A stretch of DNA of 64,000 nt from Treponema sp. Marseille-Q4130 (lineage in GTDB: Bacteria > Spirochaetota > Spirochaetia > Treponematales > Treponemataceae), in contig NZ_JACSET010000003.1 of the NCBI RefSeq assembly GCF_014334325.1, positions 62,001 through 126,000 of the forward strand, read 5' to 3'. Shown piece by piece: positions 30,118-37,775 of the stretch. The translations under genes and the position numbers were made by a program. Positions within the stretch are counted from its first letter, which is position 1; every line of letters begins with the position of its first letter. The notes beneath the pieces were generated by a model. That model did no database searches, had not been told where the DNA came from, and saw only the letters and a program-made list of their open reading frames with translations.

Positions 30118-30807
30118 ATGACCAAAACAGAATTATTTTTAAAGCTTGCAAAACCGGATAAAAACGGAATTTCCCGTTGGGTGAAGACTGATGAATTTGT
30201 CGGTGAATATAAAGAACTTCAATTAGGAAACGGCGGAAGTTGGTGTCGTGTACGCTCTGCTTTAGCTAAAAAATATATTGTTGAATTTGATAAATCTATA
30301 ACACATGGGAATTCTATCGATGCAATTCGTCTAAACGGTTTTAATACAAATAAAACATTTAGCCAAAATATTCGTTCCGATATAAAAGAATTTTATAAAA
30401 ATCAAAATTGTGTAATGCTTGGGATTCAGGGAAATTCTGAAAACACAAAAATTGAAATAGACCATAAGGACGGTAGAAAAGACGATTGGAGAGTTTCTAA
30501 TTCAAAAACCCAAAAAATTGAAGATTTCCAACCTCTATGCAAAGCGGCAAATGATGCCAAACGTCAGATTTGTAAACGTTGCAAGGAAACGAATAAACGG
30601 TGGAATGCCAAAAACCTTAAAGGAAATCCATATTCATTTTATGAGGGGAATGAAAATTATACAGAAGATCTGGGGTGTGTAGGTTGTTATCAATATGATC
30701 CGGTTGAATATCGGAAACGATCTGTGAAGAAGGTTGCAAAAGAGGCTTCGGAAAAAACGGCTGATTTTATAATGAAAAAGCTGTATGGAGAAGAAAAAAA
30801 TAGGTAG
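30118..30807 (+). CDS. HNH-type restriction endonuclease
   Basis: A 229-residue protein with an HNH nuclease core in its middle: IEIDHKDGRKDDWRV carries the first His with the acidic residue, and QPLCKAANDAKRQICKRC the later Asn and paired Cys, with two more Cys near the end (GCVGC) suggesting zinc support. The N-terminal half looks like a DNA-recognition region (winged-helix-like: RWVKTDEFVGEYKELQLGNGGSW). Flanked by two methyltransferase genes, it should be the cutting subunit of a type II system. The recognition sequence is not readable. Confidence 0.82.
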   Translation: MTKTELFLKLAKPDKNGISRWVKTDEFVGEYKELQLGNGGSWCRVRSALAKKYIVEFDKSITHGNSIDAIRLNGFNTNKTFSQNIRSDIKEFYKNQNCVMLGIQGNSENTKIEIDHKDGRKDDWRVSNSKTQKIEDFQPLCKAANDAKRQICKRCKETNKRWNAKNLKGNPYSFYEGNENYTEDLGCVGCYQYDPVEYRKRSVKKVAKEASEKTADFIMKKLYGEEKNR

Positions 30808-30817
30808 ACTATATAAA

Positions 30818-31819
30818 ATGAATTATATCGGTTCTAAATTAAAACTTTGTCAAGATTTTCTACCTTCAACGATAAAATCCGTTTGCGGTGAAAATTTATC
30901 CCAAAAAATATTTTGTGATATTTTTGCGGGTACGGGGATTGTCGGGAGAACTTTTAAAGCATTGGTAAAGCAGGTTATCGCAAACGACATCGAATATTAC
31001 AGTTATGTTTTAAACAAAAACTATATAGAAAATCATCGGGAGATTGTGCATAAAGAAGATTATATAGCGGAATTAAATTATCTTCCTCTTATTGAAGATG
31101 GATTTATTTATAAAAACTACTGTCGCGGCGGTAACGGTGAACGTCAATATTTTTCCGATAAAAACGGCAAGAAAATCGATACTTTTCGAACTAAAATCGA
31201 AGAATGGAAATATACCGGAATTATTTCGGAGAGTCTTTATTATTTTCTCTTATGCAGTCTTCTTGAATGTGCGGATAAAGTTGCAAATACGGCATCTGTT
31301 TACGGTGCCTATCTTAAAAGCTTAAAAAGAACTGCCCAAAAAGAAATGGTACTTGAACCTGCGGAATATGAATTAAATTTGAACGAACATAAAGTGTATA
31401 ACAAAGATGCCAATACTCTTATTAAAGAAATTTCTGGAGATATTCTGTACCTTGATCCTCCGTATAATTCACGTCAATATGGCGCCAATTATCATATTTT
31501 AAATACAATTGCGGAATACAAACCTTTTGAGCCGAGCGGCAAAACAGGTTTAAGAAAATACACACGCTCAAAATATTGTTCGGCAAATTCCGTAAAAAAA
31601 GAATTTGAAAATTTAATAAAAAACGCTCAATTTAATTATATTTTTCTTTCATACAATAATGAAGGTTTGATGTCCGTAGAAGACGTAAAATCGATAATGT
31701 CAAAATACGGACGTTATGATTCAACGCAAATCGATTATCAAAGATTCAAGGCAGATTCAAATCGTTTTAATAAAGCGGATTCAACGGTAGAATATTTACA
31801 TATTCTTGAGAAAAGATAA
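30818..31819 (+). CDS. DNA adenine methylase, D12 class (M2 of the R-M system)
   Basis: A 333-residue methyltransferase. It starts MNYIGSKLKL, the usual D12-class N-terminus, has motif I DIFAGTGIVG and motif IV YLDPPYNSRQYGANY, and so should methylate N6 of adenine. I prefer the ATG at 30818; an ATG at 30785 inside the endonuclease gene is possible and would add 11 residues. With M1 it makes two modification enzymes for one nuclease, the pattern of systems with an asymmetric target where each strand needs its own methylase. It is homologous to the lone methylase at 55449-56564. Confidence 0.87.
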   Translation: MNYIGSKLKLCQDFLPSTIKSVCGENLSQKIFCDIFAGTGIVGRTFKALVKQVIANDIEYYSYVLNKNYIENHREIVHKEDYIAELNYLPLIEDGFIYKNYCRGGNGERQYFSDKNGKKIDTFRTKIEEWKYTGIISESLYYFLLCSLLECADKVANTASVYGAYLKSLKRTAQKEMVLEPAEYELNLNEHKVYNKDANTLIKEISGDILYLDPPYNSRQYGANYHILNTIAEYKPFEPSGKTGLRKYTRSKYCSANSVKKEFENLIKNAQFNYIFLSYNNEGLMSVEDVKSIMSKYGRYDSTQIDYQRFKADSNRFNKADSTVEYLHILEKR

Positions 31820-31891
31820 AAATATACGATTAATTTTTAAATCAGATCGGCGATTAAACTTTTTACTATAACAAACGTCCGTAAGCGTTTT

Positions 31892-32200
31892 TTATATTTC
31901 CCAGCGGTGTTTTTCCAGATCGACGCAGGTGTCGTTTTTGAACGCAACGCCTTCGGCAAGCAGGCGATCTTTTTGCTCCGGAAAATTCGGCGCAATGCGG
32001 CCGGAATGATTGACGACCCTATGGCAGGGATAGTCGCCGTAATCTTCGGCACGGCTCAGCACCTTTCCCACAAGACGCGCGTTTTTGTCCCTGCCGATGA
32101 GGCGTGCGATTTGCCCGTAGCTTGCGACCTTACCTTCGGGGATTTCTTCGATCGCCGAAAGAATTTCGTATACCAAATCTTCCGTTACGATTTTCCGCAT
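31892..32200 (-). CDS. MGMT family DNA-binding/alkyltransferase-like protein
   Basis: A 102-residue protein equal to the C-terminal domain of O6-methylguanine-DNA methyltransferase: EIPEGKVASYGQIARLIG (helix-turn-helix) followed by DYPCHRVVNHSGRI. The PCHR acceptor Cys is present, whereas alkyltransferase-like (ATL) proteins of this size usually have Trp there. It could repair alkylated guanine directly or flag it for excision repair. It stands at the edge of the R-M system on the opposite strand. The next gene on the same strand ends only 15 bp upstream. Confidence 0.85.
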   Translation of the reverse strand: MRKIVTEDLVYEILSAIEEIPEGKVASYGQIARLIGRDKNARLVGKVLSRAEDYGDYPCHRVVNHSGRIAPNFPEQKDRLLAEGVAFKNDTCVDLEKHRWEI

Positions 32201-32214
32201 GGCGAATGCTCCGT

Positions 32215-32625
32215 TTATATGATTTGCAAAAATTCAGCCGGCGTATAAACGGCAATTTTAGAAGCAAGAAAATCTTTTTTATTACGCGTAATAATAAAAT
32301 CAACATTTTCTTCTAGGGCACACTGATATTGCAATGCGACTTCCAAGTCCGTAAATTCTTTATTTTCCAATGCACGCAGCACGGACCTTTTATCCGAACT
32401 GCCGATTTCAATTATTTGAAATAAATTATAGAGAATATCTTTTATTGTCTCAAACGAGATATGTTTTTTTAATAAATAAAATAAGGTGGAAACGGTATGA
32501 ACGGCAACGATGCCGATCATTTCTTCGGTTTTACATTTGTCAATGATTTTTCGCGCGTCGTCAAAAAAAGCCGGTCGTTTTGCAAGAAAATCAACGATGA
32601 TATTCGTATCAAGTAAGACTTTCAT
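32215..32625 (-). CDS. PIN domain ribonuclease, VapC-like toxin
   Basis: A 136-residue PIN domain. MKVLLDTNIIVDFLAKR gives the first catalytic Asp, and EFTDLEVALQYQCALEENVDFIITRNKKDF gives the later acidic residues and the family's end pattern. Such toxins cleave RNA when released from their antitoxin. It overlaps the upstream 83-residue antitoxin gene by 17 bp, the usual toxin-antitoxin arrangement. Confidence 0.85.
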   Translation of the reverse strand: MKVLLDTNIIVDFLAKRPAFFDDARKIIDKCKTEEMIGIVAVHTVSTLFYLLKKHISFETIKDILYNLFQIIEIGSSDKRSVLRALENKEFTDLEVALQYQCALEENVDFIITRNKKDFLASKIAVYTPAEFLQII

Positions 32626-32860
32626 ATTTTTTCAATATGGCGTTGCCGACCTCCCGTTTGTAATCGATATCGGCAGGCAAGCAACCCGTATAGTTTAATA
32701 ATTTTTGAAATACATCGAATTTTGCTTTTTTAGAATACGGATCCGATACGCCGTTTTGAGATGTTTTTGCTTTGAAGAAAAGATATTCGACGTAATCCTG
32801 CACTTCTCTTTGCAGTTTTTTCGGAAGCGAATCGTATTGCTGTAAAAATACATCGTTCAT
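32609..32860 (-). CDS. Antitoxin of the PIN toxin (DUF2281-like)
   Basis: An 83-residue protein beginning MNDVFLQQYDSLPKKLQREVQDYVEYLF, the helical start seen in DUF2281 antitoxins, with a polar C-terminal half that could wrap the toxin. It lies directly upstream of and overlaps the PIN gene, and it should neutralise the toxin and may repress the pair. A GGAGG precedes the ATG (reading left). Confidence 0.75.
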   Translation of the reverse strand: MNDVFLQQYDSLPKKLQREVQDYVEYLFFKAKTSQNGVSDPYSKKAKFDVFQKLLNYTGCLPADIDYKREVGNAILKKYESLT

Positions 32861-32942
32861 GCATACCTCCTGCTACTTTCAATTATATCACAGCCTTTTG
32901 ATTTTTATAAGGCTCTGTTTGCAAAACAGGCTGTAAATATTA

Positions 32943-34010
32943 TTACGATTTTTCGCATGGCGAATGTTCCGAAAGCGCTTTCAATAATCGTTCGACCTGC
33001 TCGTCCGTCGTTGCCCAGCTTGTCGCAATGCGGACGACGGTATGCGCTTCGTCCGCTTTTTCCCAAAAAGAAAGACCGATTTTTTCAGAAAGCAGGACGT
33101 AATCTTCGTTTTTCAAAACGATAAAGATTTGATTTGTCGGGGAGGCGAAATATTGCCGGAAACCGTGGGTATCGAGGAATGAGCGAATTTTGTCTGCTGC
33201 GCGGATCGCGTTGCTCCCGATGCGGAAGTACAAATCGTCTTTAAAAAGCGTTTCAAATTGAATGCCCAAAAGTCTGCCTTTTGCAAGAAGTGCGCCGTGC
33301 TGTTTTATCGTCGTTATAAAATGAGGCAAACGGTTTTTATAGGGAATGACGATCGCTTCGCCGAAAAGAGCGCCGCACTTTGTCCCGCCTATGTAAAAAG
33401 CGTCCGAAACGGCCGCAAGGTCGGAAAGCGTTACGTCGTTTTTCGGAGATGAAAGCGCATAGGCAAGCCGCGCTCCGTCGATGTAAAACGCAAGCGCATA
33501 TTCGCGGCATAGGGCGGCAATATCGGAAAGTTCCTTTTTCGAATAAAGCGTGCCGCATTCGGTCGGCAGGGAGATATAGACCATGCCGGGCTGAACCGCG
33601 TGCGCTCTATTTTCATCGGCATAAAAATCGTGCAGATACCGCTTGAGCGTTTCGGCCGAAAGCTTTCCCGCCTCTCCTGCGATCGTGAGCACTTTGTGGC
33701 CGCCCGATTCGATTGCGCCCGCTTCATGTACGGCGATGTGTCCCGTGTCAGCCGCGACGACTCCTTCGTACGGGCGCAAAAAAGCGTCGATGACCGCCGC
33801 GTTCGTCTGCGTTCCGCCGACAAAAAAATGAACGGCGGCATTCGGACAGTCTGCGGCCGTTCGAATAAGATTCCGTGCGCGTTCGCAGTGTTCGTCCGTT
33901 CCGTAGCCGGAAGTTTGCTCCGTATTCGTTTCCGCAAGGCGCTGCAAAATCGCCGGATGAGCACCTTCCAAATAGTCCGATGCGAAATTCGGTTTGTTTT
34001 CGGTTTGCAT
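32943..34010 (-). CDS. Threonine aldolase family PLP enzyme
   Basis: A 355-residue enzyme of the beta-eliminating lyase/low-specificity threonine aldolase family. It has NFASDYLEGAHPAIL at the N-terminus, FVGGTQTNAAVIDAFLRPYEGV, HIAVHEAGAIE, a FYIDGARLAYAL Asp region, and FYIGGTKCGALFGEA with the PLP-binding Lys. It should split L-threonine or allo-threonine into glycine and acetaldehyde. DUF1697 lies 15 bp upstream on the same strand and may be cotranscribed. Confidence 0.88.
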   Translation of the reverse strand: MQTENKPNFASDYLEGAHPAILQRLAETNTEQTSGYGTDEHCERARNLIRTAADCPNAAVHFFVGGTQTNAAVIDAFLRPYEGVVAADTGHIAVHEAGAIESGGHKVLTIAGEAGKLSAETLKRYLHDFYADENRAHAVQPGMVYISLPTECGTLYSKKELSDIAALCREYALAFYIDGARLAYALSSPKNDVTLSDLAAVSDAFYIGGTKCGALFGEAIVIPYKNRLPHFITTIKQHGALLAKGRLLGIQFETLFKDDLYFRIGSNAIRAADKIRSFLDTHGFRQYFASPTNQIFIVLKNEDYVLLSEKIGLSFWEKADEAHTVVRIATSWATTDEQVERLLKALSEHSPCEKS

Positions 34011-34025
34011 AGTGCGTGTATTATA

Positions 34026-34553
34026 TCATAAAAACTTTGCAAGAGCGCGGGCGGTGTTGACGTTGCGTATCGTCATATCTTTGTACAGCTCACACGATAT
34101 GATTTTATTAATTCGACTTTTGTTGTAATCTGCTCGTTTGAGGTTCCACATAATCGCGCCTTTTACGTAGCGTATGTCGATATATTCTTTTTTTATCGGA
34201 AGTTCGTCGATGATTTTCGCATCGTCGATTGCGTCGAGTAAATAGGCGATATCCGTTTTTTGTTCAGTATCATTTTTCCAGACGGAAGGAACGGCTGCCG
34301 CAATCGCATCGATTTCATCCTTTGTTTTAATCAATACTTTTATATCAGTGCCGGTCATTTTTAATAATTTTTTTTCGACGGTTTTACGGATAATAAGCCG
34401 ATCGTCCGAGGACGTGAAAATCACGTTGCCGGAATTGATATAGGTCGATACGTTCGTGCAGCCCGTTTTTTCAAACAAAGCTTTGAGTTCTTTCATCGTA
34501 ATGCGGACGGAATTTCCGACGTTGATACCGCGCAGGAGTGCAATGTAGTTCAT
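34026..34553 (-). CDS. DUF1697 domain protein
   Basis: A 175-residue protein matching DUF1697 over its length: MNYIALLRGINVGNSVRITMKELK, then TYINSGNVIFTSSD and the C-terminal VKGAIMWNLKRADYNKSRINKII. The function of this widespread family is unknown. It is the upstream partner of the threonine aldolase gene, and the short spacing suggests one transcript. Confidence 0.88.
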   Translation of the reverse strand: MNYIALLRGINVGNSVRITMKELKALFEKTGCTNVSTYINSGNVIFTSSDDRLIIRKTVEKKLLKMTGTDIKVLIKTKDEIDAIAAAVPSVWKNDTEQKTDIAYLLDAIDDAKIIDELPIKKEYIDIRYVKGAIMWNLKRADYNKSRINKIISCELYKDMTIRNVNTARALAKFL

Positions 34554-34653
34554 AAAATCCCACCGTTAATTGCTTGTTTTCATACGACGATACGATATAT
34601 CAGAATATCGAATGTATCAATACTATGCATCATATCATGCCGTCTGTCAATAA

Positions 34654-34684
34654 AACACCCGCCGCGCAACGCGCGGCGGGTGTT
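34654..34684 (-). terminator. Intrinsic terminator downstream of hsp20
   Basis: AACACCCGCCGCGC and GCGCGGCGGGTGTT form a perfect 14-bp stem with a 3-base loop. Read leftward it is followed by TTATTG, giving a short U-run for the hsp20 transcript. Confidence 0.8.
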
Positions 34685-34762
34685 CTCCGAAAACTTTACT
34701 CGTGCGGCACGGTCTGTATACTCTGCGGTATGACCGTGCCGTATGCTTTTGTGCACCTTGCG

Positions 34763-35194
34763 TCAGTCGGCGGAGATCGCTATGCGTTTGGGTGCGGAAA
34801 GCGCTTTGCGCGGTATGGCTACCGTGAGCACTCCGTTTTTAAAAGATGCGGCAACCTGTTCGCCGTTGACATCGTCGGGGAGCGTAAAGCGGCGGCTGAA
34901 CTCGCTGACGCGGCGTTCGCGGATGAGCCATTTGCTTTCATCCTTTTTCGCGTTTTTATTCTGCTCCTCTTTTTTCTCTTCGTGATGCGAAGAGATGGTC
35001 AAAACGTTGTGGTCGAGTTCGACGTTTACGTCCTTTTCGTTCATGCCGGGCAAATCCATTTCAAGTGTGTACGCGTCTTTCGTCTCTTTTACGTCGACTT
35101 TCGGCACGTTGAAAGAAGTACCGAAATTGAAATCGCCCATCGTGTCGTTCAGCGCATGATTAAAAAAGCTGTTGAAAAGTGCCAATTCGTTCAT
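34763..35194 (-). CDS. Hsp20/alpha-crystallin small heat shock protein
   Basis: A 143-residue small chaperone. The alpha-crystallin domain runs from about residue 30 to 130: VPKVDVKETKDAYTLEMDLPGMNEKDVNVELDHNVLTISS, then EFSRRFTLPDDVNGEQVAASFKNGVLTVAIPRK, with the IAISAD tail. It holds unfolding proteins in a soluble state. The ATG at 35194 follows GGAGG; a longer reading to 35260 would translate the upstream hairpins and is rejected. It has a strong terminator downstream and hairpins in its leader, so it is a single-gene transcript. Confidence 0.92.
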   Translation of the reverse strand: MNELALFNSFFNHALNDTMGDFNFGTSFNVPKVDVKETKDAYTLEMDLPGMNEKDVNVELDHNVLTISSHHEEKKEEQNKNAKKDESKWLIRERRVSEFSRRFTLPDDVNGEQVAASFKNGVLTVAIPRKALSAPKRIAISAD

Positions 35195-35207
35195 ATCAAA
35201 CCTCCAT

Positions 35208-35248
35208 AAAAACTTTTGCAGAAAGTTGCAACTTTCGAAAAAGTTTTT
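35208..35248 (-). promoter_or_regulatory. Hairpin in the hsp20 leader
   Basis: AAAAACTTTT (35208-35217) pairs with AAAAGTTTTT (35239-35248) around an inner perfect palindrome GAAAGTTGCAACTTTC (35221-35236). In the hsp20 mRNA this stem ends two or three bases before the GGAGG ribosome site. A smaller TGCGC/GCGCA hairpin lies upstream at about 35253-35268. A role as thermosensor or stability element is possible but not shown. Confidence 0.5.
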
Positions 35249-35405
35249 AGCCGTGCGCAAATGCGCACACGTTCAATAATCGAGTTTGCAAATACGGTGT
35301 ATTGTACTCGTACGATTTTTATCGGAACGATATATATACACGTCTTCTGCAAACATCCAGCAAACTCGAGATAAAAAGCGACGGCGATATTTCAGACGAC
35401 GCTTT

Positions 35406-35531
35406 TTATCGTACCTCCAAATGTTTTTGTAATTCACGGAAGCCGCTTTGTAAAGCCGTTTCCGAGCGGGCTGCGATCCTTTCGATTTCGCAGCTCTCAC
35501 CTATCTTTATAGCAATTTTTATGCCAACCAT
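35406..35531 (-). pseudogene. Short open frame, possible gene remnant
   Basis: A 41-codon frame starting MVGIKIAIKIGESCEIERIA and ending LQKHLEVR. Its composition looks protein-like, but there is no recognisable domain or ribosome site. It may be the end of a decayed gene. Confidence 0.25.
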
Positions 35532-35541
35532 CTAAAAAAAA

Positions 35542-35718
35542 GTAAAAATACTGAAATTCGGCGATTTTGTCTCGGATGAGGCGGTAATAATCGATGAAAA
35601 CGGCGTTTTTTTTGTCGGAAATTTCGCATCGAAACGGGCGCTTTACGTTTTGCGTGCGGTAAACGGCACCGATTTTTTTACGGATGAGGAAAAAATCTGT
35701 CAAAAATATACATATTGA
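35542..35718 (+). pseudogene. Protein-like fragment without a start codon
   Basis: An open stretch of 58 codons beginning just after a TAA. It reads VKILKFGDFVSDEAVII and onward to FFTDEEKICQKYTY before its own TGA. The sequence looks like real protein but has no ATG, GTG or TTG at its head. It is probably the 3' part of a lost gene. Confidence 0.3.
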
Positions 35719-36061
35719 ATCGTTTTTGCGCACTTATATGTATCAAAAGTATACACTTCGATATGCCTGTTAGGAGCGATTGTGCGTATTCTTAATTGGC
35801 AATTTTCGTTTCCACTGCTGCGCGATACAGCCTACGCCGCCGTGGAGCCGTGCCGAAGGCAGCGACCGCAGCGGAGCGAGGACGCCGCGCGTGAGCAAGC
35901 GGCGGAAGGGCGGCCGGCAAAAAGGTTTCGTCCCGATAAAAAACAAAGAGCCGAAGGGGCACAGTAAAGCCTTGCTGCGGGAAAACTTAAAATACGGGAA
36001 AAACCGCCTGTGAAAAATATTTTCTGCGCGTTTTATAAAGCGGTGCTATACTGGTAATGTT

Positions 36062-37078
36062 ATGGCAAAAAAGTTGAAAAAAGACCGTGAAGAAAAAGTA
36101 AAAGTTTTTCGCATTCTCAAAATCGACGAAATCATCCGTTGCGGGAAATTTCCGAATGCATCGTATCTGTGTAAAAAGTTTGAAGTGTCGCGCAGTACGA
36201 TTATGCGCGATATCGATTTTTTGCGCGACCGGTACAACGCTCCGCTTGAATACGATGAGGCAAAGCGCGGTTATTATTATATCGATCCGACGTTTTTTAT
36301 AAAGAGCGTCATGCTTTCCGAAGGCGATCTGTTTGCGGTGTCGGCGGTTATTCCGCTCTTGGAGCAATACCGAAATACGCCGCTCGAATCGTCCATGAAA
36401 AATATTTTCGATACGATTATAAATCTTATGCCCGAAGAAGTTTCCGTCGATTCGTTTTTTTTGTCGGGCGATTTAAGCTTTATAAGCGATCCGCTGCCGC
36501 AGATAGACAACGGCGTTTTTTATGCGGTTTTCGAAAGTCTGAAAATGCAGCGTACGCTCGAATTCGAATACAAATCGCTCGGAGATAAAACGTATTGCGT
36601 GCGGCTCGCCCAGCCCTATCACGTGATTTGCCAAAAAGGGAACTGGTATATGCTCGCTTATTGTTTGAAACACAAAAAGTGCAGGATATTCGCATTTTCG
36701 CGGATGAAAAATCCGAAAACGACGGAAGAGCATTTTGAGCGCCCGAAAGATTTTAATCCGAAAAAATATTTCGACAGCGAATTCGGCGTTTGGGATACTG
36801 CCGGCGCTCCGGTGAAGATAGAGCTTTTGTTCGATGAAAAGATAAACACGTATATTTTGGAACGCAGCTGGCACCCGACGCAGCGCCTTCGGCACAACAA
36901 AGACGGCAGCGTATATCTTTCATTTAAAACGAATCAACTGCCGGAAGCGCTTCATTGGGTTATGAGCTTCGGGAGCGCCGTTACCGTGCTCAATCCGCCT
37001 GAGCTTGTCGAAGCGGTAAAAGCGGAAGTTCGAAACATGGGTAAATTGTATTGGGCATCTCGAAAAACTCACCTTTAG
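36062..37078 (+). CDS. WYL domain transcriptional regulator (YafY-like)
   Basis: A 338-residue regulator. The N-terminal winged helix-turn-helix (FPNASYLCKKFEVSRSTIMRDIDFLRDRY, about residues 33-62) is DeoR/HTH_11-like. A WYL domain lies at about 155-220 (TLEFEYKSLGD ... AQPYHVICQKGNWYMLAYC, with the W-Y-like motif), then the WCX C-terminal extension. WYL domains sense nucleotides or nucleic acid and often control CRISPR-Cas or other defence loci. It stands upstream of the HIRAN gene and the cas operon. The last seven codons and the stop lie inside the large dispersed repeat, so the natural C-terminus was altered by that insertion. Confidence 0.88.
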   Translation: MAKKLKKDREEKVKVFRILKIDEIIRCGKFPNASYLCKKFEVSRSTIMRDIDFLRDRYNAPLEYDEAKRGYYYIDPTFFIKSVMLSEGDLFAVSAVIPLLEQYRNTPLESSMKNIFDTIINLMPEEVSVDSFFLSGDLSFISDPLPQIDNGVFYAVFESLKMQRTLEFEYKSLGDKTYCVRLAQPYHVICQKGNWYMLAYCLKHKKCRIFAFSRMKNPKTTEEHFERPKDFNPKKYFDSEFGVWDTAGAPVKIELLFDEKINTYILERSWHPTQRLRHNKDGSVYLSFKTNQLPEALHWVMSFGSAVTVLNPPELVEAVKAEVRNMGKLYWASRKTHL

Positions 37079-37186
37079 CGACTTTTTCGAGATGCTGACG
37101 AGTTGTAACTCGCTGTATTATCGCGAGTTACAACATCGCATTTTCAAAGTTACCTCGAAAAACTGCAGTTTTTCGAGGTTCCCTAT
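37053..37186. repeat. Three-hairpin dispersed repeat, copy 2 (inverted)
   Basis: The reverse complement of the element at 9658-9796. It contains the GCATCTCGAAAAA/TTTTTCGAGATGC stem, the GTTGTAACTCGC/GCGAGTTACAAC stem and the 28-bp palindrome centred on CTGCAG. It begins inside the 3' end of the WYL gene and ends CCCTAT. Compared with copy 1 it has two single changes plus a matched pair (TCT to TCG with AGA to CGA) that keeps the CTGCAG palindrome perfect. Confidence 0.85.
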
Positions 37187-37363
37187 TGACGGAACGGAGC
37201 AAGTGCGTAAACGTGCCGCCCGCGATTTTTCAGTTTTTTACCGGTTTTGATCAAATCAAAAAAATAATAAAACGGCTCACCTGTATCACTTGTTGACACA
37301 CCTCACATCGTATAATTTCTCCGTAAGATCGCTGCGGTAATAATTGCGCTATAGGAGGTTTGT

Positions 37364-37699
37364 ATGACGGAACAGCAAATGAAAAATCGAAAGATGCTTC
37401 AGGACGGAGCGGCTTTCACGGCGCTGGAATGTCTGGATGAGTCGGGCGGAAATATGGACTATGCTTGGGAAAGTATTCAAGGCTATTGTCTTACTTATGC
37501 AGAAAACACGTATATCATTCACGAAGCGAAAAGAGCCTATAAACAGGTGCTTAGAATGCGGGAAGAGGAAGAACGGCTCAGAAGAGAAGCCGAAGCAGCT
37601 TCATGGGGAGGACTCATCGGTGAGTTGATTGCTTTGGGCAGTGTTATTCTGTTTTTTTCATGGGTTTGGAGATCTTGTACTTCCGCATTGGGCTTTTGA
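37364..37699 (+). CDS. Small coiled-coil protein with C-terminal membrane segment
   Basis: A 111-residue protein I do not recognise. Residues about 15-60 are helical (TALECLDESGGNMDYAWESIQGYCL and following), 62-85 form a charged coiled coil (VLRMREEEERLRREAEAAS), and 88-106 form one membrane helix (LIGELIALGSVILFFSWVW). The ribosome site AGGAGG is strong. The start region (GGAGGTTTGTATGACGGAAC) is repeated almost exactly at the start of the next gene. It is probably a membrane-anchored partner of that gene; the function is unknown. Confidence 0.7.
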   Translation: MTEQQMKNRKMLQDGAAFTALECLDESGGNMDYAWESIQGYCLTYAENTYIIHEAKRAYKQVLRMREEEERLRREAEAASWGGLIGELIALGSVILFFSWVWRSCTSALGF

Positions 37700-37775
37700 A
37701 AAGGCTGCGTATCATTGCCAACGGCAGGCGGAATCGAGTATTCATAGGGATTGTAATCAACGATCGGAGGTTTGT

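Larger units (their letters stand above)
35249..36061. other. Gene-poor stretch between hsp20 and the WYL gene
   Basis: About 810 bp with no confident gene. It holds two protein-like remnants (35406-35531 minus and 35542-35718 plus). Around 35826-35890 a GC-rich segment resembles, in inverted orientation, the low-complexity run at 22940-23010. The WYL gene's promoter must lie in the last 100 bp. Confidence 0.55.

Noticed and set aside
35781-35967. Small Arg-rich open frame with GTG start before the WYL gene
   Set aside because: It lies in GC-rich low-complexity sequence also seen at 22.9 kb and has no protein-like composition.
37293-37316. TTGACA and TATAAT upstream of the small coiled-coil gene as a promoter pair
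   Set aside because: The spacing is only 12 bases, too short for sigma-70; the TATAAT may still work with another -35.
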